64,000 nt of DNA from Phyllostachys edulis (taxonomy: Eukaryota; Streptophyta; Magnoliopsida; Poales; Poaceae), in NCBI GenBank assembly GCA_036346405.1, contig CM070553.1, positions 71,364,976 to 71,428,975 on the forward strand, read 5' to 3'. The notes beneath the pieces were generated by a model, which worked only from the letters and a program-made list of their open reading frames with translations, ran no database searches and was not told the DNA's origin. Shown here piece by piece: positions 11,366 to 23,206 of this stretch. How positions within the stretch are numbered: the first letter of the stretch is position 1; the number at the start of each line of letters is the position of its first letter. The position numbers were made by a program, and so were the translations under genes.

Positions 11366-11875
11366 ATGCATGAGGAGTTAGAAAATTTCGAGAGGAACAA
11401 GGTCTGGTCGCTTGTTGAGCCCCCACGAGGCCACAATATCATTGGAACCAAGTGGGTGTTCAAGAACAAGCAGAGCGAGGATGGGGTAATCATCCCAAAC
11501 AAGGCGAGATTGGTAGCTCGTGGGTTTTCCTGTGTTGAGGGTCTAGACTTTGAGGAGACCTTTGCCCTCAGAGCTCGACTTGAAGCCATTAGAATCTCGC
11601 TTGCCTTTGCAGCTTCTAAGGGTTTCAAGCTTTACCAGATGGACGTGAAGAGTGCCTTCCTCAATGGCCTTATTGAGGAGGAAGTCTACGTCCGACAGCC
11701 TCCAGGTTTCGAGAACCCCAAATACCCTAACCATGTTTTCAAGCTTTCAAAAGCGCTGTATGGACTTAAGCAGGCTCCCAGAGCTTGGTATGAGAGGCTT
11801 AAGTCCTACTTGATAAGTCATGGTTTTGAGATGGGTAAAGTTGACAAGACCTTGTTCATCCGCCGCATGGCATAG
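11366..11875 (+). CDS. C1 reverse transcriptase, intact N-terminal part
   Basis: A 169-codon open frame covering the first part of copia reverse transcriptase (RVT_2). It contains FERNKVWSLVEPP, IGTKWVFKNK, NKARLVARGFS and YQMDVKSAFLNG, where aspartate 93 is the first catalytic residue, then ALYGLKQAPRAWYERL. This is the best-preserved piece of C1. The frame ends at TAG (11873-11875), just before the catalytic YVDD motif. The methionine at 11366 is internal to the original polyprotein and not a true start. The motif set is closest, from memory, to SIRE/Maximus. Confidence 0.9.
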   Translation: MHEELENFERNKVWSLVEPPRGHNIIGTKWVFKNKQSEDGVIIPNKARLVARGFSCVEGLDFEETFALRARLEAIRISLAFAASKGFKLYQMDVKSAFLNGLIEEEVYVRQPPGFENPKYPNHVFKLSKALYGLKQAPRAWYERLKSYLISHGFEMGKVDKTLFIRRMA

Positions 11876-12730
11876 CGACCTTCTGCTCGTCGAGATCTAT
11901 GTCGATGACATTATCTTTGGCGGCTCTTCCCATACTGGTTTCCCGCCTCGGATGTCATGAGCACCGAGTTTGAGATGAGTATGATGGGTGAGTTGACCTT
12001 CTTCCTTGGTTTCCAAATCAAGCGGCACTCGGAGGGTACATTTCTTCATCAAGGAAAGTACACTCGTGACCTCTGGCGCTTCGACATGAGTGATGGGAAG
12101 CTCGTGTCGACTCCCATGGCTTCTACAAATTTATCTTGATCCAGATGAGGATGGCGAGCCGCTTGATCAAAAGGAGTTTCGCAGATGATTGGCTCCTCTT
12201 GTACCTCAACGCCGAGACCGGATATACATTTTTCTCGTGTGTTTGTGCGCTCGCTTTGAGCTTCTCCTCACGCTTTCACCGCCAGCAAGTGAAGCGCATC
12301 TTCGGTACCGCGAGCTACCATTGACTATGGTATCTGGTACTCTTCCTCATCCTGTCTTTTCCTTGAGAGCCTTTTCGGATGCGCACTTCACCGGGTCAGA
12401 GGATAGATAGGAAGAGCACTTCGCACCGCCAATTTCTTGGCACTTCTCTTGTTTCTGGTCTTCAAGGAAGCAATGGTGTTGCATACCCACCGCAGAGGCC
12501 GAGTATGTTGTCAGCAGCCGCTTGTCAGTAGTCAAGTGCTCGATGGCTTCGACCTGCGGGACTTTGGGTTAGTTATCGATGTTGTTCCACTTTTTGTGAT
12601 AACACTTCTGCGATTAACATTGCCAAGAACCCAAAGCAAAGATTCCCACCAAGCACATCGATATTCGCTTCCACTTCCTTAGAGACCATGTAGAGAAGGG
12701 CGATATAGTGCTCCAGCCAGGAGAGTGACC
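11876..12730 (+). pseudogene. C1 reverse transcriptase end and RNase H, broken
   Basis: Continues RT in a shifted frame. LLVEIYVDDIIFGG places the YVDD catalytic box at 11898-11909. FEMSMMGELTFFLG (11957-12139 frame) and a DLWRFDMSDGKLVSTPM-like stretch follow, typical of the copia connection domain. RNase H fragments run from about 12360 (FSDAHFTGSEDR) through AEAEYVVS near 12496 to NIAKNPKQ near 12618, each in a different frame. The element cannot encode a working enzyme as read. Confidence 0.8.
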
Positions 12731-14503
12731 ACCAGCTATCGACATTTTCACCAAGCCATTGGATTGTTCGAGGTTTTCACTCAAGGGAGAGCTTGGGGTG
12801 GTTTGTCCTTATGGATCAGAGTGAGGGGAGCTTTGGGTTTTATCGCTTTACTATATTATTTATGCTCTTGCTCCTTACTATTGCATTGCATTTTGGGTGC
12901 ATTTGGGATTAGTCCTCCTAGCATAGATTAGAGTGCTTCTTTTGTCTAGTTGTTTAGATTTACTGCTCTTATCTTGTGATTCTAGGATGTCGCTTATTAG
13001 TCGTCTCTTCTCACTAGGTTGAGCTTACTCACTTCTTATAGGTTCTAGCAAGGGTTGGGCCACCCTTGGGTAGACAGGAACGTGTTTGCTCCTTAGTGTG
13101 TTAGCCGGCGCTTGATAGTCCTAGAGTCATATGGGGTAGATGAGAGTCATCTGAGCCATAGTATTCTCTATATCTTATCTATGCTTTAAGGATCTCTGCT
13201 TTATGTTTTCTTTGCCGCCTTCTCGATTTATTGTTTTGGTTCAAGGGAGTTCATTTGGGAGCTTCGAGCTTAATTTTGAGTTAACTCAACTTGAACTAAA
13301 AGTTGCATCTAATGTTGAGGGGAGCCGGATCTTCTGATTTCTAGCATTCTCGCATTGTAATATAACTACATTGAGCCTTGATTATTATCCCGCTATGACA
13401 TGTTTACAATGCTTTACACCTTGCCATGACTTGTGCTTATTTGCTAGATTTATCATGACTTCATATGTGTAGCCTAGCTTTTGCCATGATAAGTTAATTA
13501 AAATTGCTCAACTTAAACTAAAACTTGTCATGTTAGCACTCGAGATTAGTCTTTCTTGAGCTATCCTTTTATGATTCATGCCATGTCAAATAGGTTTGGG
13601 TAGAGTGATGAATCTATATTGAGCCTTAGAAAGAGCTGTTTTAGTCTCTTGATGATGCATGAGTTAGTACAACTTGTTAAAAGGCAAAAAGATCTCTTTT
13701 GTGCGAAAAAACTGATCTCACCAATTCTCTCCTATGAGACGGCTTGCCATTGCACTTGGCATGAACTTAGGGGGAGTTTTGGGTGACCTAGACTATCTTC
13801 TTAAGCTTCTCGCTTGGAGTAGTCGATAAGGCTTGAGACCTAGCACATGATAAAACAAAAATCTGGTTGGAAACCACCATGAATTTCAAAAGAAAATATG
13901 TTTCATGTGTTCAATGTGCTTAAAGCCACAAAAAGTATCATGTACTTTAACCAATGTTTCAATCTTGAGCATAGCACTCTATTTGGTCTCAATTTAAGCT
14001 TCTTAGTTCCGCTTAGCTTATTGACATGGCCTGCATCATCCTTGGATATCTCTAGCGAGACTTTGCTCATTGATGACTTGACTTGCTCACATAATGTACC
14101 TCATTTTCAGATTGTCATCTATGTGTTCTAGCTAGCTTATACATATCTTGTCATGATCTAGATAGCGTTTTATTGAGTTATGGCTTGGTGTATTACTTGT
14201 TGGTCATTATGGATAATTCTCATGGCTCAAAATGCTTAAATAAACAAACTTCACCATTTTCATCCATTAACATGTCATATTCTCTCTATTGCATCTTGAT
14301 GTTTATTGCCAAAAGGGGAGAATAGAGAAGAAAAGTCTGGGGAACAGCTTTAGAGCTTTGGAGATCAATTTGCTCTTTCAGTTGTTGCTCTAGTGTTCTT
14401 TCATCGACATGGTCATTAGCTTCATTTCATTTCTTGGACCATGTTGGTTTCTTCAAACTCAAACTCTTCTTAAAAGCTTTTTCTGGGTTTGTCAATATTC
14501 TCA
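12731..14503 (+). other. C1 spacer between RNase H and 3' LTR
   Basis: About 1.8 kb of AT-rich sequence with no open frame longer than 77 codons. Many SIRE/Maximus elements carry an envelope-like ORF here; I recognise none, only a position where one could have decayed. Extra purine tracts occur at 13769-13776 (AGGGGGAG) and 14311-14325 (AAAAGGGGAGAATAG). Confidence 0.6.
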
Positions 14504-14516
14504 TCAAGGGGGAGAT
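14504..14516 (+). other. C1 polypurine tract
   Basis: CAAGGGGGAGAT directly precedes the 3' LTR start TGAGAGACC. Position and composition are typical of the copia plus-strand primer. Confidence 0.9.
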
Positions 14517-16247
14517 TGAGAGACCATGTGGAGGTCGTCCCCATGCAGAGTGATGGGTAATTGACAAAGGTTTTAGGTCACGAGTTTGGTTTGTGTGGTC
14601 GGACCATGTCGTTCTGCGAGGTTCACGCTGCGTGAAGTCAATCGTATTTGTCGGATAATCGGAATGACCGGCGTGTTATGAGCGGTACGACCGCAGGGCG
14701 GTTGTACCGATTGGTAAATGGTGGTTGAAGAATTCCAGAGAAGTTGTTTTTTCGAGTTCGGTCTTCATTGGAAATCGGACGACCGCAGTATTGAGCTGCA
14801 CGACCGAGTGCGGTTGATCCGCCGGTAACATGGCGGTTGTACCGATTGTATTGTGAGGTTCGCCATTTTGGTGATTTGAGTTTTGGGATAGGTCATATCC
14901 AGTGTGTTCATGCATATGTGTTGCATATTGCATGTTTGAGCTAACGCTAGGTCAAGTTGTGAAGAACTTGTTCCCTGCTTTAGTGTTTCTTGTCCGTGTG
15001 GCCGCAGGACGCCGAGCGGAGTCGTGGCGAGACACGGTGGATCGGACTAGGCGCAGTGGCGCCGAGGTCGAACGGTCGATGTGTCAAGACGACGTGGACT
15101 CGAGGTGGTTGCGGCGGCGGCGAGACAAGGAGCGCGAAGCTTCCCTTAAGGTGCGAAGGGCGAATCGAAATTGCAAGGTCAGCACAAGCGGGCGGGCTCC
15201 GTGGGACTTAGCGGGCGAACGGGAGGAGACCGTAGCCAAGGCTATATAAAGGATTGGAGGGCTGCATGCCCTCTTGAGCACTTGAAAAGGAATTAGGGTT
15301 TGCTAGAGTCAAAAGAGTCTTTAGTGGTCTGTTTTTGCTTTAGGCTTTAGTGATTGAGGGTTGTTGGTTGAGGCGCTTTGGTGCTCCTCGCTTGTCCCCT
15401 TCGTAGCTCTCCAATGTGAGTTCTTGGCTTAGGAGAGGGAGAGGATGGATTGATGAACTTGTAATCATTCCTCTTGTTCTAATGTCCATGCGTATGGGGA
15501 TGTATCTCTTTGTATTTCGCTTCTTGATTCAATGAATGGAAATCAAGTTTTCTTCTATTCGTGTTCTCTGCTCTTCGCTCTCCTTTTGTGATTTTTGGGG
15601 CTTTCTTCAATTCGGGAGTTTTTGCTTGGTTCTTCCTCTTGATCTTGCTTGCTGGGACATGTGGGAACCTATCTAAGGTCATCTAGATCATCATCCACCC
15701 ACGAGCAAGTCGTTAGATCAAGTTTTGTTTTTGCCCGCTTTTGAACCCACCTTCGCTCAAATGCAAAAGGATAGGAACCTTGGCATGGATCTACTCATTC
15801 GTTTCTTGAATAGGTTCCTAACATCCTTAGGAAGGTGTGTTCCAAATTTGGTCAAGTTTGGCCGCAGAGATCAAAAGTTTGATCGATTTTCGCTTTTGAA
15901 ACCCGAGCTGATTTTACCTGCTCCAGACAATTGATGAACCGGCTTAACATCATGGTTGTAGCCGATCGCGGTACAACCGGCTGTTTGCTCATGTTGTCTA
16001 GCCGATTATGGTACAACCGCCATTTGCTCGTGGTTGTACCGATTGTCCCGATTTGTTCGGCTCTTCCTCGTTTTTGTTTGTCGAGCTTTGGGGGTGAGGA
16101 GGATTCAACATAAGACTTCCTCTCTGGCTTAATCATTGATCTTCATAGCTCTCATAGCTATTGGAGTGATTTATAAGTTGAATCCATTCTTTGCGAAAAA
16201 GATTCGGTGCTCCTATTCACCCCCTCTAGTCGCCTTTTCCGTCCTTC
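14517..16247 (+). repeat. C1 3' LTR
   Basis: 1731 bp matching 5055-6798. The last base of the 5' LTR (A of TTCA) is not present here: the sequence reads GTCCTTC then GTAACTC. Many differences from the 5' LTR are losses of one base in GC-rich runs, for example CGGAACGACC against CGGACGACC near 14778. TATATAAA is at 15243. Confidence 0.92.
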
Positions 16248-16409
16248 GTAACTCAACTTACAATCATTTTTGGATTAAAGTCAAGTTCAAGACAGAGCTA
16301 ACACAATTTGAATGACCTCATTTGGGTTTAGAATGAAAAAAGATATGCAATTCTAAAGTTCATACCATTTTTAGTTTATACTAGAGCTCACCGAATTTCT
16401 AAAAATCAT

Positions 16410-16990
16410 AAAGGCATGGGAGGACGTGAGCCACGATCATAGATCTAACGGCTCGCACCTCCTCGAGGTAACGCACACACGCCGCCATGAGGTCCAGAGG
16501 CCCCGGACCTCCTAGCAACACACATGCGCGAGGTGAGGGAGGTCATGGCCGCTGAAGGTGAATCCAACGGACCACAACGATGAGGGGAGGTCCGGGACGG
16601 ACCAGATCTAAAGGGGGAGGTCCTCAACGGTTAAGATCTTCCAAAGGAAGATCTAAACTATCAAGATCTCCCTAAGGAAGATCTACATCGCCAAGACCTC
16701 ACAGGGAGGTCCCGAACGGTCCAGATGTTCCAAGGAGGTCCTCGATGGTTCAGATCGTCCCGAGGGAGGACCTTGACGGTCAAGATCTACCCGGGAGGTC
16801 ATGAACTACCGAGATAACCTAGGGAGGTCCTAAGGAGGTCTCTAACGCCACTGCACTTCCGTGGAGGTCTGGACGGCCACGATCGCGCAAGGGGAGGTCT
16901 TGGACGCCCGATCTCCTTGGAGGAGGTCATGGACGCCCCAGAGCTCACGACCACGCCGCGGACATGGAATAAATGCGCGGGACAACGAGG
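16410..16990 (-). repeat. GAGGTC direct-repeat array (array 1), G1 right LTR
   Basis: About a dozen GGAGGTC cores spaced 30-45 bp with ACGGTCAAGATC-like tails, matching 1280-2030 and 23855-24200. Confidence 0.8.
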
Positions 16991-18179
16991 AGGTCCGCTA
17001 CGGAGGTCTTAAATGCGCATAAACGATAGGGTTAATGGCATTTAACGCTAACCCCATGATTGCAATGATTGAGGCATTTAAACGGTGAATCTCTGCCCTA
17101 AACGACAATGGCATGGTCGGACGTCCAAAAAGATTTGAGGACGCCCCACGGCTTATCGCCGCGATTTAGGGCACGGCGGCCTGCGACCGAGGGCACCGCT
17201 GACCGCAATAGCCAGCGCAACTCGGGCCTACTTTCAACGCGGCGGCGTTTTAAACACCGGCGAGCCGAGAGGACAACGAAGGCACCACACGGCCAAAATC
17301 CAAAACGCAAAGGGAAGCTCCGCGACATTCAAGCGTGCATAAATTAAAAGCTCCGCGACATGCATTCAGCTGGTGCCAGCGACTAAAGGACTAACAGGAG
17401 GAATACCGGAGGTCCTAAGGTGCCGGGAGGTCGTGGAGGTGATGACCGAGTTGGGGAAAACAATGAAGCTTCACGACCCAAGGCACAGCCTCAAGCTCAA
17501 CTTTGTCCACCTCTCAAAAATGCCCAAACAAATTAAGTTAGGGTTAACTTCCAAGAGGTTTTGGGAGCAAAAGTGAGCGAGGGTTTGAAAAGGAGCCACT
17601 GAACTCCCCGAACCACCGAGAAGCTCCAAGGACCTTAACAATGGCAGCCGCCAAAGGAGGAGGAGCCGATTAGCGGAGGAGGAGCTCACCACGCACAAAG
17701 TGCAAGGCCGAGAGCAATTGTGTGCAAAGGAAGCCAAGGGAGGATTCCAAGGGTAACTTATAGCCTGTGGTGAAGGTTATGAGCTGGGCTAAGCTCCATG
17801 GTGAGCTTAGCCCACGGGTTGGTCCATGGGGTGGCAAGGACATGAGGTTGACAAGGTGCAGCCTGAGCCGACCCGAGAGATTTTAAAGTCGACCAAGATT
17901 AAATGCGGTCAAGAAAGAGTCAAGTGAAAAGTACACAGTGGCAGCGTGCATTAACTCATCGCCAGAGCTTGCAAGCGCTACCGAGGAAGGAGAAGAACAG
18001 GAGGTTCTATGACCGCTGGATAAGACCAGGGGAGGTCCTAACCATCGGATGACAATTTTGAACCGTTACGCTCAAATGACTTTGGAGGAGGTCCCACCCA
18101 CACGATCAAGGATGGGGAGGTCGTGGCCTCCGATTTCCTTAATGTGTAAGCGCGACGGGGAAAATAGGACAGAGGTCCA

Positions 18180-18960
18180 AAGCGTTGATCTCCATCCAAC
18201 GCCGCGACCTCCCGTGAGGTCTTAACTGCACGCCAACATAAGACATGAGGGGAGGTCATGGCCTTTGGATTAAAATCCAAGGGCACACAACCAAAGGGAG
18301 GTCTCGAGGCTTTGCGTGAAGTGCGAGGGAGGTCAAGACCTTTGATTTTGATCCAACGGTGTTGATCAAGACAGGAGGTCCCGAGCCTCGCACGTGGCGC
18401 AAAGTAGGTCTTGAGCTTGCAAGAACACACAAGGGAGGTCATGGCCATTAGATTTAGATCTAAGGGCAACGACCTCACGGCGCGAAGGACCTAGTGTGAT
18501 GTTTTTCAGAGGAGGTCGGGCCTTTGGATGTAAATCCAACTACCAGTGCGACCTCAAGTGAGTGCAAAGGAGGTCTCGATAGTTAGATGAAGAGGAGGAG
18601 GTCAGAGCGGTTGGATGTAAATCCAATGTACTATGACCTCGCCAAGGTGGAAGGTGGTTTTGAGGTTTGATAACAAGGAGGTCGTACGGTTGGATCTTAA
18701 TCCAAGGGCTACGACCGACAAGGTGAGGAGGTCTTTGGGATTTAACACATGTGGAGGTCATGACCGTGATCTTTGATCCAACGGTTCGACACTGATGAGG
18801 TGGGAAAGCCTTTGCGGTGTTGACCGCGGAGGAGGTCTGGCGCCCACATTGACCCGAGGAGGTCCACGTGGTCTAGAGGACTTCGAAGGGAAGGTCTTGG
18901 GCGCAAGAGTTGAGGGGAGGTCGTGGCCTTTGGATTGATCCAACGGCTACGACCTCATCA
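18180..18960 (-). repeat. Palindromic GAGGTC...GACCTC array (array 2), G1 right LTR
   Basis: Units with GAGGTC, TTGGAT...ATCCAA and GACCTC, for example 18911-18953 (centre TTGGATTGATCCAA) and 18438-18475. Several have only one arm. Same place in the LTR as the arrays of G3 and G5. Confidence 0.75.
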
Positions 18961-19923
18961 AGGTGGGGAAGGAGGTCGATGGGGTTGAATGACCACTTTG
19001 CAAAGTGGCTAGCCCAAGGAACAAGTAGGCTTTTAAATTTAGTCTTTAACAAATGAAACTTAGCAGAATTATCTCGAGATAGCAAATGAACTCCAAATTT
19101 GATGAAATTTTAACTGGAGCTTGCTGACAATGAGATTAACCTTGCATAAAATTTCTAGAGGTTATTATGCAATGCATTTTTCTCAGGAAATTCGTTAAGG
19201 TTGTTTAAAGGATTGTTTTACCTCCAAAATTTATCAAACTAGTTTTACAACTTGTGATATTTTTCAGAGGGGTCCCACATCAGTTTTGGGACCAAGGAAA
19301 ATATATTCCAAATGTTTGGCACAAGATTTAGACAATTGGAAAAATGAATTCGACTTTTGGGTCAACAAGAGCTTTGTGTTTTTGGATTACACAACTCTTG
19401 GACAAGAATTACATAAGAGATTAGGGTTTTCAAGATGTGAGAAAAGTTTTAATTTTTACACATATAATTATACTTGAATAACCCCAATTATACATTTGGG
19501 ATGTTACAAGTCAAGCATTGCGCAAGAGGGATAAAGGTGACCGAACAGTGCGAGCTGGTCATGGCGGTTCGATCAAGGCATGGGCCTGCAAGTGCCATGG
19601 TGGTTTCGGTGGGAGTCGGATGGGAGACTTGCCGACATGAAGAGAGTCACTGGATCAACCTACACGTGGCGAAGCATGGAGGTGCTTCACGAAGATGGGA
19701 CTCGGTCTTTGCAAAAGATCGAGAAGGGTATTTTGGTAATTTCACCAAATATCGCTTTGGTGACCTAATGCCTACCATGGCAAGCAAGACGCAAGGCCAA
19801 GAAGTGGATTAGGTCAAGAGAATTGAAGACAGCGCTTTAAAATGCGTATGCAGTGTGACCCGCTTGTTTTTGGGCCTTAACGGAGCCCATTAGGTTACTC
19901 TTCTAGAAGGTCTAAGCCTCCAC

Positions 19924-19931
19924 TATAAATA
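19924..19931 (+). promoter_or_regulatory. C2 LTR TATA box
   Basis: TATAAATA in the context CCACTATAAATAGGGG, at the position equivalent to the C1 TATA box. Confidence 0.65.
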
Positions 19932-20512
19932 GGGGTGTCGACAGCAACCTCAACCCTTTCATTGCTTTGTAAACCCTAGTTTTGCTTTTGTGCTTAGGGA
20001 GTTGATAGTTGGAGGTTAGGGTTCTAGAGAGTTGATTTGATTTTGTGCTCATGTATTGAGTCTTTGTCCTCCATTGATGGAGTGGTCAGTAAACCAATAC
20101 CATATCAAATCAATCCAAAGAAAGTTCTTTCAAAAATGAGTTCATTTGCTTTCTTTCTCTCTATTTGATGATTTTGAGTCTTTCTTGATCCGCGAAGTTT
20201 TATTTGGTTTCTTGCCGTGATCTAACTTGCGTGACATGTGGGAACCCATCTAGGATCATCTTGATCATCAATCACCCACGAGCAAGTCTCTAGATCATAT
20301 TTCAATTTTTGCTCTGCTTTTGAAGCACACTTCGCTCAAACTGAAAAAGATAGGAACTTTGGCTTGGATCTCTGCGATCCTTGATTGGAATAGGTTCCTA
20401 ATATCCTTAGGAAGGTGTGTTCCAAATTTGGTGGAGTTTGGCCTTATGGTTTAAAAAGTTACGACGATTTTCGATTTCGCTTTCGGTCGCTTCGCTTCAT
20501 CGTCAGATAAAA

Positions 20513-20584
20513 GGTAGTACCGCGATTTTGCTCATGTAGTACCGCTGATGAGGTAGTACCGCATCTTCAACGGTGATAGTACCG
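20513..20584 (+). repeat. GTAGTACCG tandem motif in C2 U5
   Basis: Four copies of (G)NTAGTACCG begin at 20513, 20535, 20552 and 20575, spaced 17-23 bp. C1 has the related GGTTGTACCG cluster at the same place relative to the LTR end (6504-6596). Confidence 0.75.
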
Positions 20585-20791
20585 ATTCTGAGATTTCAAA
20601 GACAACTTTTTGTTCTTTGCTCCCTTGCTTTGGGGGTTTGTTTAGGATTCAATACAAGGCTTCCGCTATACTTGTATATTGATCTTCATAGCTCTCATAG
20701 CTATTGGAGTGAAATTATTATTGATCCAATCTTATTCGAAAAAGAATTTGAGCTCCTATTCACCCCCTCTAGTCGCTTTTCGTCCAACAAG

Positions 20792-20803
20792 TGGTATCGA
20801 GCC
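20792..20803 (+). other. C2 primer-binding site (initiator tRNA-Met)
   Basis: TGGTATCGAGCC starts two bases after the LTR end, identical to the C1 site. Confidence 0.9.
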
Positions 20804-20845
20804 CTGCTAGTTCAATCTTGATCTTAACCGTCAACGAACTTGGCG

Positions 20846-21463
20846 ATGGATAAGTACTCGACTGCCGCATGTCTTCGATGGGCTCGATTATGCCTATTGG
20901 AAGAATCGCATGCGAGTCTTCCTTGAGAGCGAAGGACAAGCTATATGGGAGGTTGTTCGATCCCACTGCTTTTGCCCGGTTGTTACTACGGCCAAAGAAA
21001 TTTCTTGGCTAACAACAACAAGGCAAAGAACCTTCTATATGCCGGGCTTGGTAGGCAAGAGTACGATAGGATTTGCAATCTTGCGATCGCACATGAGATT
21101 TGGCACACCCTCGAAACTTACCATGAAGGATCATCCTGCATCAAGCAAGTGCGCCGAATGTCTACAAGCGAGAGTACAACAAATTCGAGATGCGCCCCGG
21201 TGAGAGCATTGATGACGCCTTTACTCGCTTTAACAAGGTGATCAATCGATGAAAGTCATTGACATTGAGTACTCTCAATCTGAGAATGCCACCCACCTCT
21301 TGGGTGCAATCAACACCAAGGAGTGGGAGATGAAGGCAATCGCCATAGAGGAGAACGCCGATCTCTAATCTCACTTTGGAGCTGCTTTATAGCAAGCTAA
21401 AGACTCATGAGATCAAGAGAGGCGGTAATCCTAAGAAGGATAACATGGCTTTGGTGGCTGATT
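20846..21463 (+). pseudogene. C2 gag, 5' portion
   Basis: Starts MDKYST, then in a shifted frame gives VFDGLDYAYWKNRMRVFLES, the typical opening of copia Gag with its tryptophan and arginine-methionine pair. Further on, YNKFEMRPGESIDDAFTRFN (about 21170-21230) is a UBN2 Gag signature. The last stretch reads LTLELLYSKLKTHEIK and then NPKKDNMALVAD, ending at G3. At least three frameshifts are present. The reading continues after G3 at 37168. Confidence 0.85.
21459..21463 (+). repeat. Candidate left target-site duplication of G3
   Basis: TGATT immediately before the G3 left LTR, against TGATC at 37168-37172 after the right LTR. One of five bases differs. The copia gag frame is restored when one copy is kept, which supports the call. 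Confidence 0.6.
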
Positions 21464-22939
21464 CAGGAGCACCGGATTTATTAAGCTCATAATACTTAGT
21501 CATCCAATTGACCCTAGTATTATCAACCAAATAAACCAGCCTCGAGAGATGTATACTCCCGCACGCAAGATACATACCTCACAACAAAAGAGTGTATCAA
21601 TTCCATACAACACATAGTACATAAGCAACAAACCGAAGTTAATATTAATAAGGAATAGGTTATTACAAAAGAGGGCCTTCGCCAAATAACAACAAGAACT
21701 ACTAAAATAACAATGAAGCAAAAAGCGCCATAAAGATGGCTATAACACAAAGCCAATCAAGGCGCTTAACCCCTAGGCATCTCGACCGACCGCCAAGCTA
21801 GTCGTCAAGAAGTCGCAACACGTAGCACAAAAGAGAGGCTCAAGGAGCTCCCTTCTTCCTCTGCAACAAAAGCCACAAAAATGCCACAACCACGGCGGAT
21901 GAGTACATAAAGTACTCCGCAAGACTTACGTGTGAGATAACAGAACTATAAATAGCTACATGCAAGCTTTATTTAAGTGGATGAGGCTTTGGACTCATTT
22001 TAGCATAAAGCAAGTTTCATTTGCAATAACATAATAGATTGAAGGCAATTTGGCAAAGCATTTTAATTGTTGAAATAACAACGAGATAAATGACATAGTA
22101 ACAACAACAAGATCAACCTGGAAGTGACTAACCCAATAGTCACCACAATAATAGCATGAACTCCCCGTTCATACCAACCATGTCAAGTTTTAATTAAAGG
22201 TTGTAGTCTAATTCTCACGGAAATAACCAAGCGTGTCCATAACCTAGATGAGGCTATTCAATAGTTTTATCCTGCGTAGGGTGTACCAATGTACCCACAC
22301 GCCGACCGCCTTTCCTTAAAGCACACTACCTTTGGTGTGCCGCACGCGCTAAGTCCTACGAGACATTTCCAATGGACGATGCTAATTCGACCAAGACAAC
22401 CCACGGGATAAGGACACAATAGACACTCCTAACCGCCTGCCACTGCTCCATTCCCACACCACACACACACACATTTTATCTTTAAAACACACCAACCGAG
22501 CGACCCCAATTAGCACCGCCCAAAGTACTTAGTCAAGAGAGGTCCCATATCCCCCTCGTGTGGTTAGCACGATAATTGCTTGGATCAATGGCGCAAGAAT
22601 TCGGTCCTTGTTGACTCGCATACCACCACATCCAAAACCACACCATCCATCCAATAAGCCCAAGTCTAAATCAATCTTTTATTTTCAGTTTTTGATTTTA
22701 CAATTAATCAAAGCACAAGTGCTGGACATATAGGAGTAATAATCAGTTTTGAGTGATCAAGACCATCGACTAAGTCGATGATCGCCCATTTCTACCGATA
22801 ACTAAGCATGTCTAAGCAATTTAAATCGAAACTACTAAGTGATAAGAGCTCATCCAACGAGCTCAAACCACAGCAAATAACCTAGGCTCATGGTAGTAGA
22901 GGATAAACAATTCCTACAAATTATGCAACTATAGGCTTG

Positions 22940-23206
22940 CTAGCGACATTTAACACAAAGTAGCATGCATACATAGAAGTAAAACAATATATTAAGCTTT
23001 AAAGTAATAGGACAATGATGGAAATGATTAAACTGCTTGCCTTGTTGTTGCGGGCCAAGTTGTGGCAGAGGGTCACTCTCGGGATCACCACAAATGTCGA
23101 AACCTAACGGAAAAGCGAGAAAGAACCGATAAGAACGACGAAAGACCAAAAGACGCAACAGAGAAACTTCTCCGAAAGCTATGAAAATTTTACAGCAGCA
23201 AGACAA
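22940..23206 (-). other. LTR-internal open frame, G3 copy (not shown to be a gene)
   Basis: Shares the segment RRSYRFFLAFPLGFDICGDP and the following GKQF-HFHHCPITL with the G5 frame at 44059-44430. The right G3 LTR has it at 33469-33672, shortened. No known domain. Confidence 0.3.

Larger units (their letters stand above)
5055..16247 (+). mobile_element. C1: SIRE/Maximus-type Ty1/copia element, 11.2 kb, inactive
   Basis: Full-length layout: 5' LTR, primer site, gag, protease, integrase, RT, RNase H, long spacer, polypurine tract, 3' LTR. The order integrase before RT defines Ty1/copia. RT motifs and the long region between RNase H and the 3' LTR suggest the SIRE/Maximus lineage. All coding parts are frameshifted. 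The five bases before the 5' LTR (CAAGT) do not match those after the 3' LTR (GTAAC), and the two flanks come from different parts of a gypsy element. The insertion site was therefore altered afterwards. Confidence 0.9.
1..19508 (-). mobile_element. G1: Tekay/Del-like Ty3/gypsy element, interrupted and internally deleted
   Basis: I read 1-5054 and 16248-19508 as one minus-strand gypsy element split by copia C1. The left part is a 3' LTR ending in TGTTACA at 4582, followed by a polypurine tract and a chromodomain remnant. The right part is an LTR fragment ending in the same TGTTACA at 19508, beside copia C2 sequence. Both ends share LTR-start variants (for example the ATTATACATTTGGG stretch) that differ from G3, which supports a single element. 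Most of pol, all of gag, the primer site and about 2.2 kb of the right LTR are missing at the C1 right junction. The left end lies outside the window. The alternative is two separate elements joined by rearrangement or misassembly. Confidence 0.7.
16248..19508 (-). repeat. G1 5' LTR, truncated
   Basis: Starts in the middle of the gypsy LTR; 16251 onward matches 1128 in the left LTR and 23690 in G3. It runs to the TGTTACA terminus at 19508. About 2.2 kb of the LTR end is missing on the left, where it meets C1. It contains a shortened array 1 (about 16410-16990), a GC-rich middle to about 18000, and array 2 (about 18180-18960). On the right it abuts C2 LTR sequence. Confidence 0.85.
19509..20789 (+). 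repeat. C2 5' LTR, left end lost under G1
   Basis: Ends TTCGTCCAACA just before the primer site and shares its last 150 bp or so with C1, including CACCCCCTCTAGTCGC and the GCTCTCATAGCTATTGG stretch. A TATA box is at 19924, followed by AAACCCTAG leader-like sequence. The 5' part is unlike C1. No 3' LTR is in the window. Confidence 0.85.

Noticed and set aside
20790..20805. tRNA-like sequence near GGTATCGAGCC
   Set aside because: Only the short complement of the initiator tRNA 3' end is present. These are primer-binding sites, not tRNA genes.
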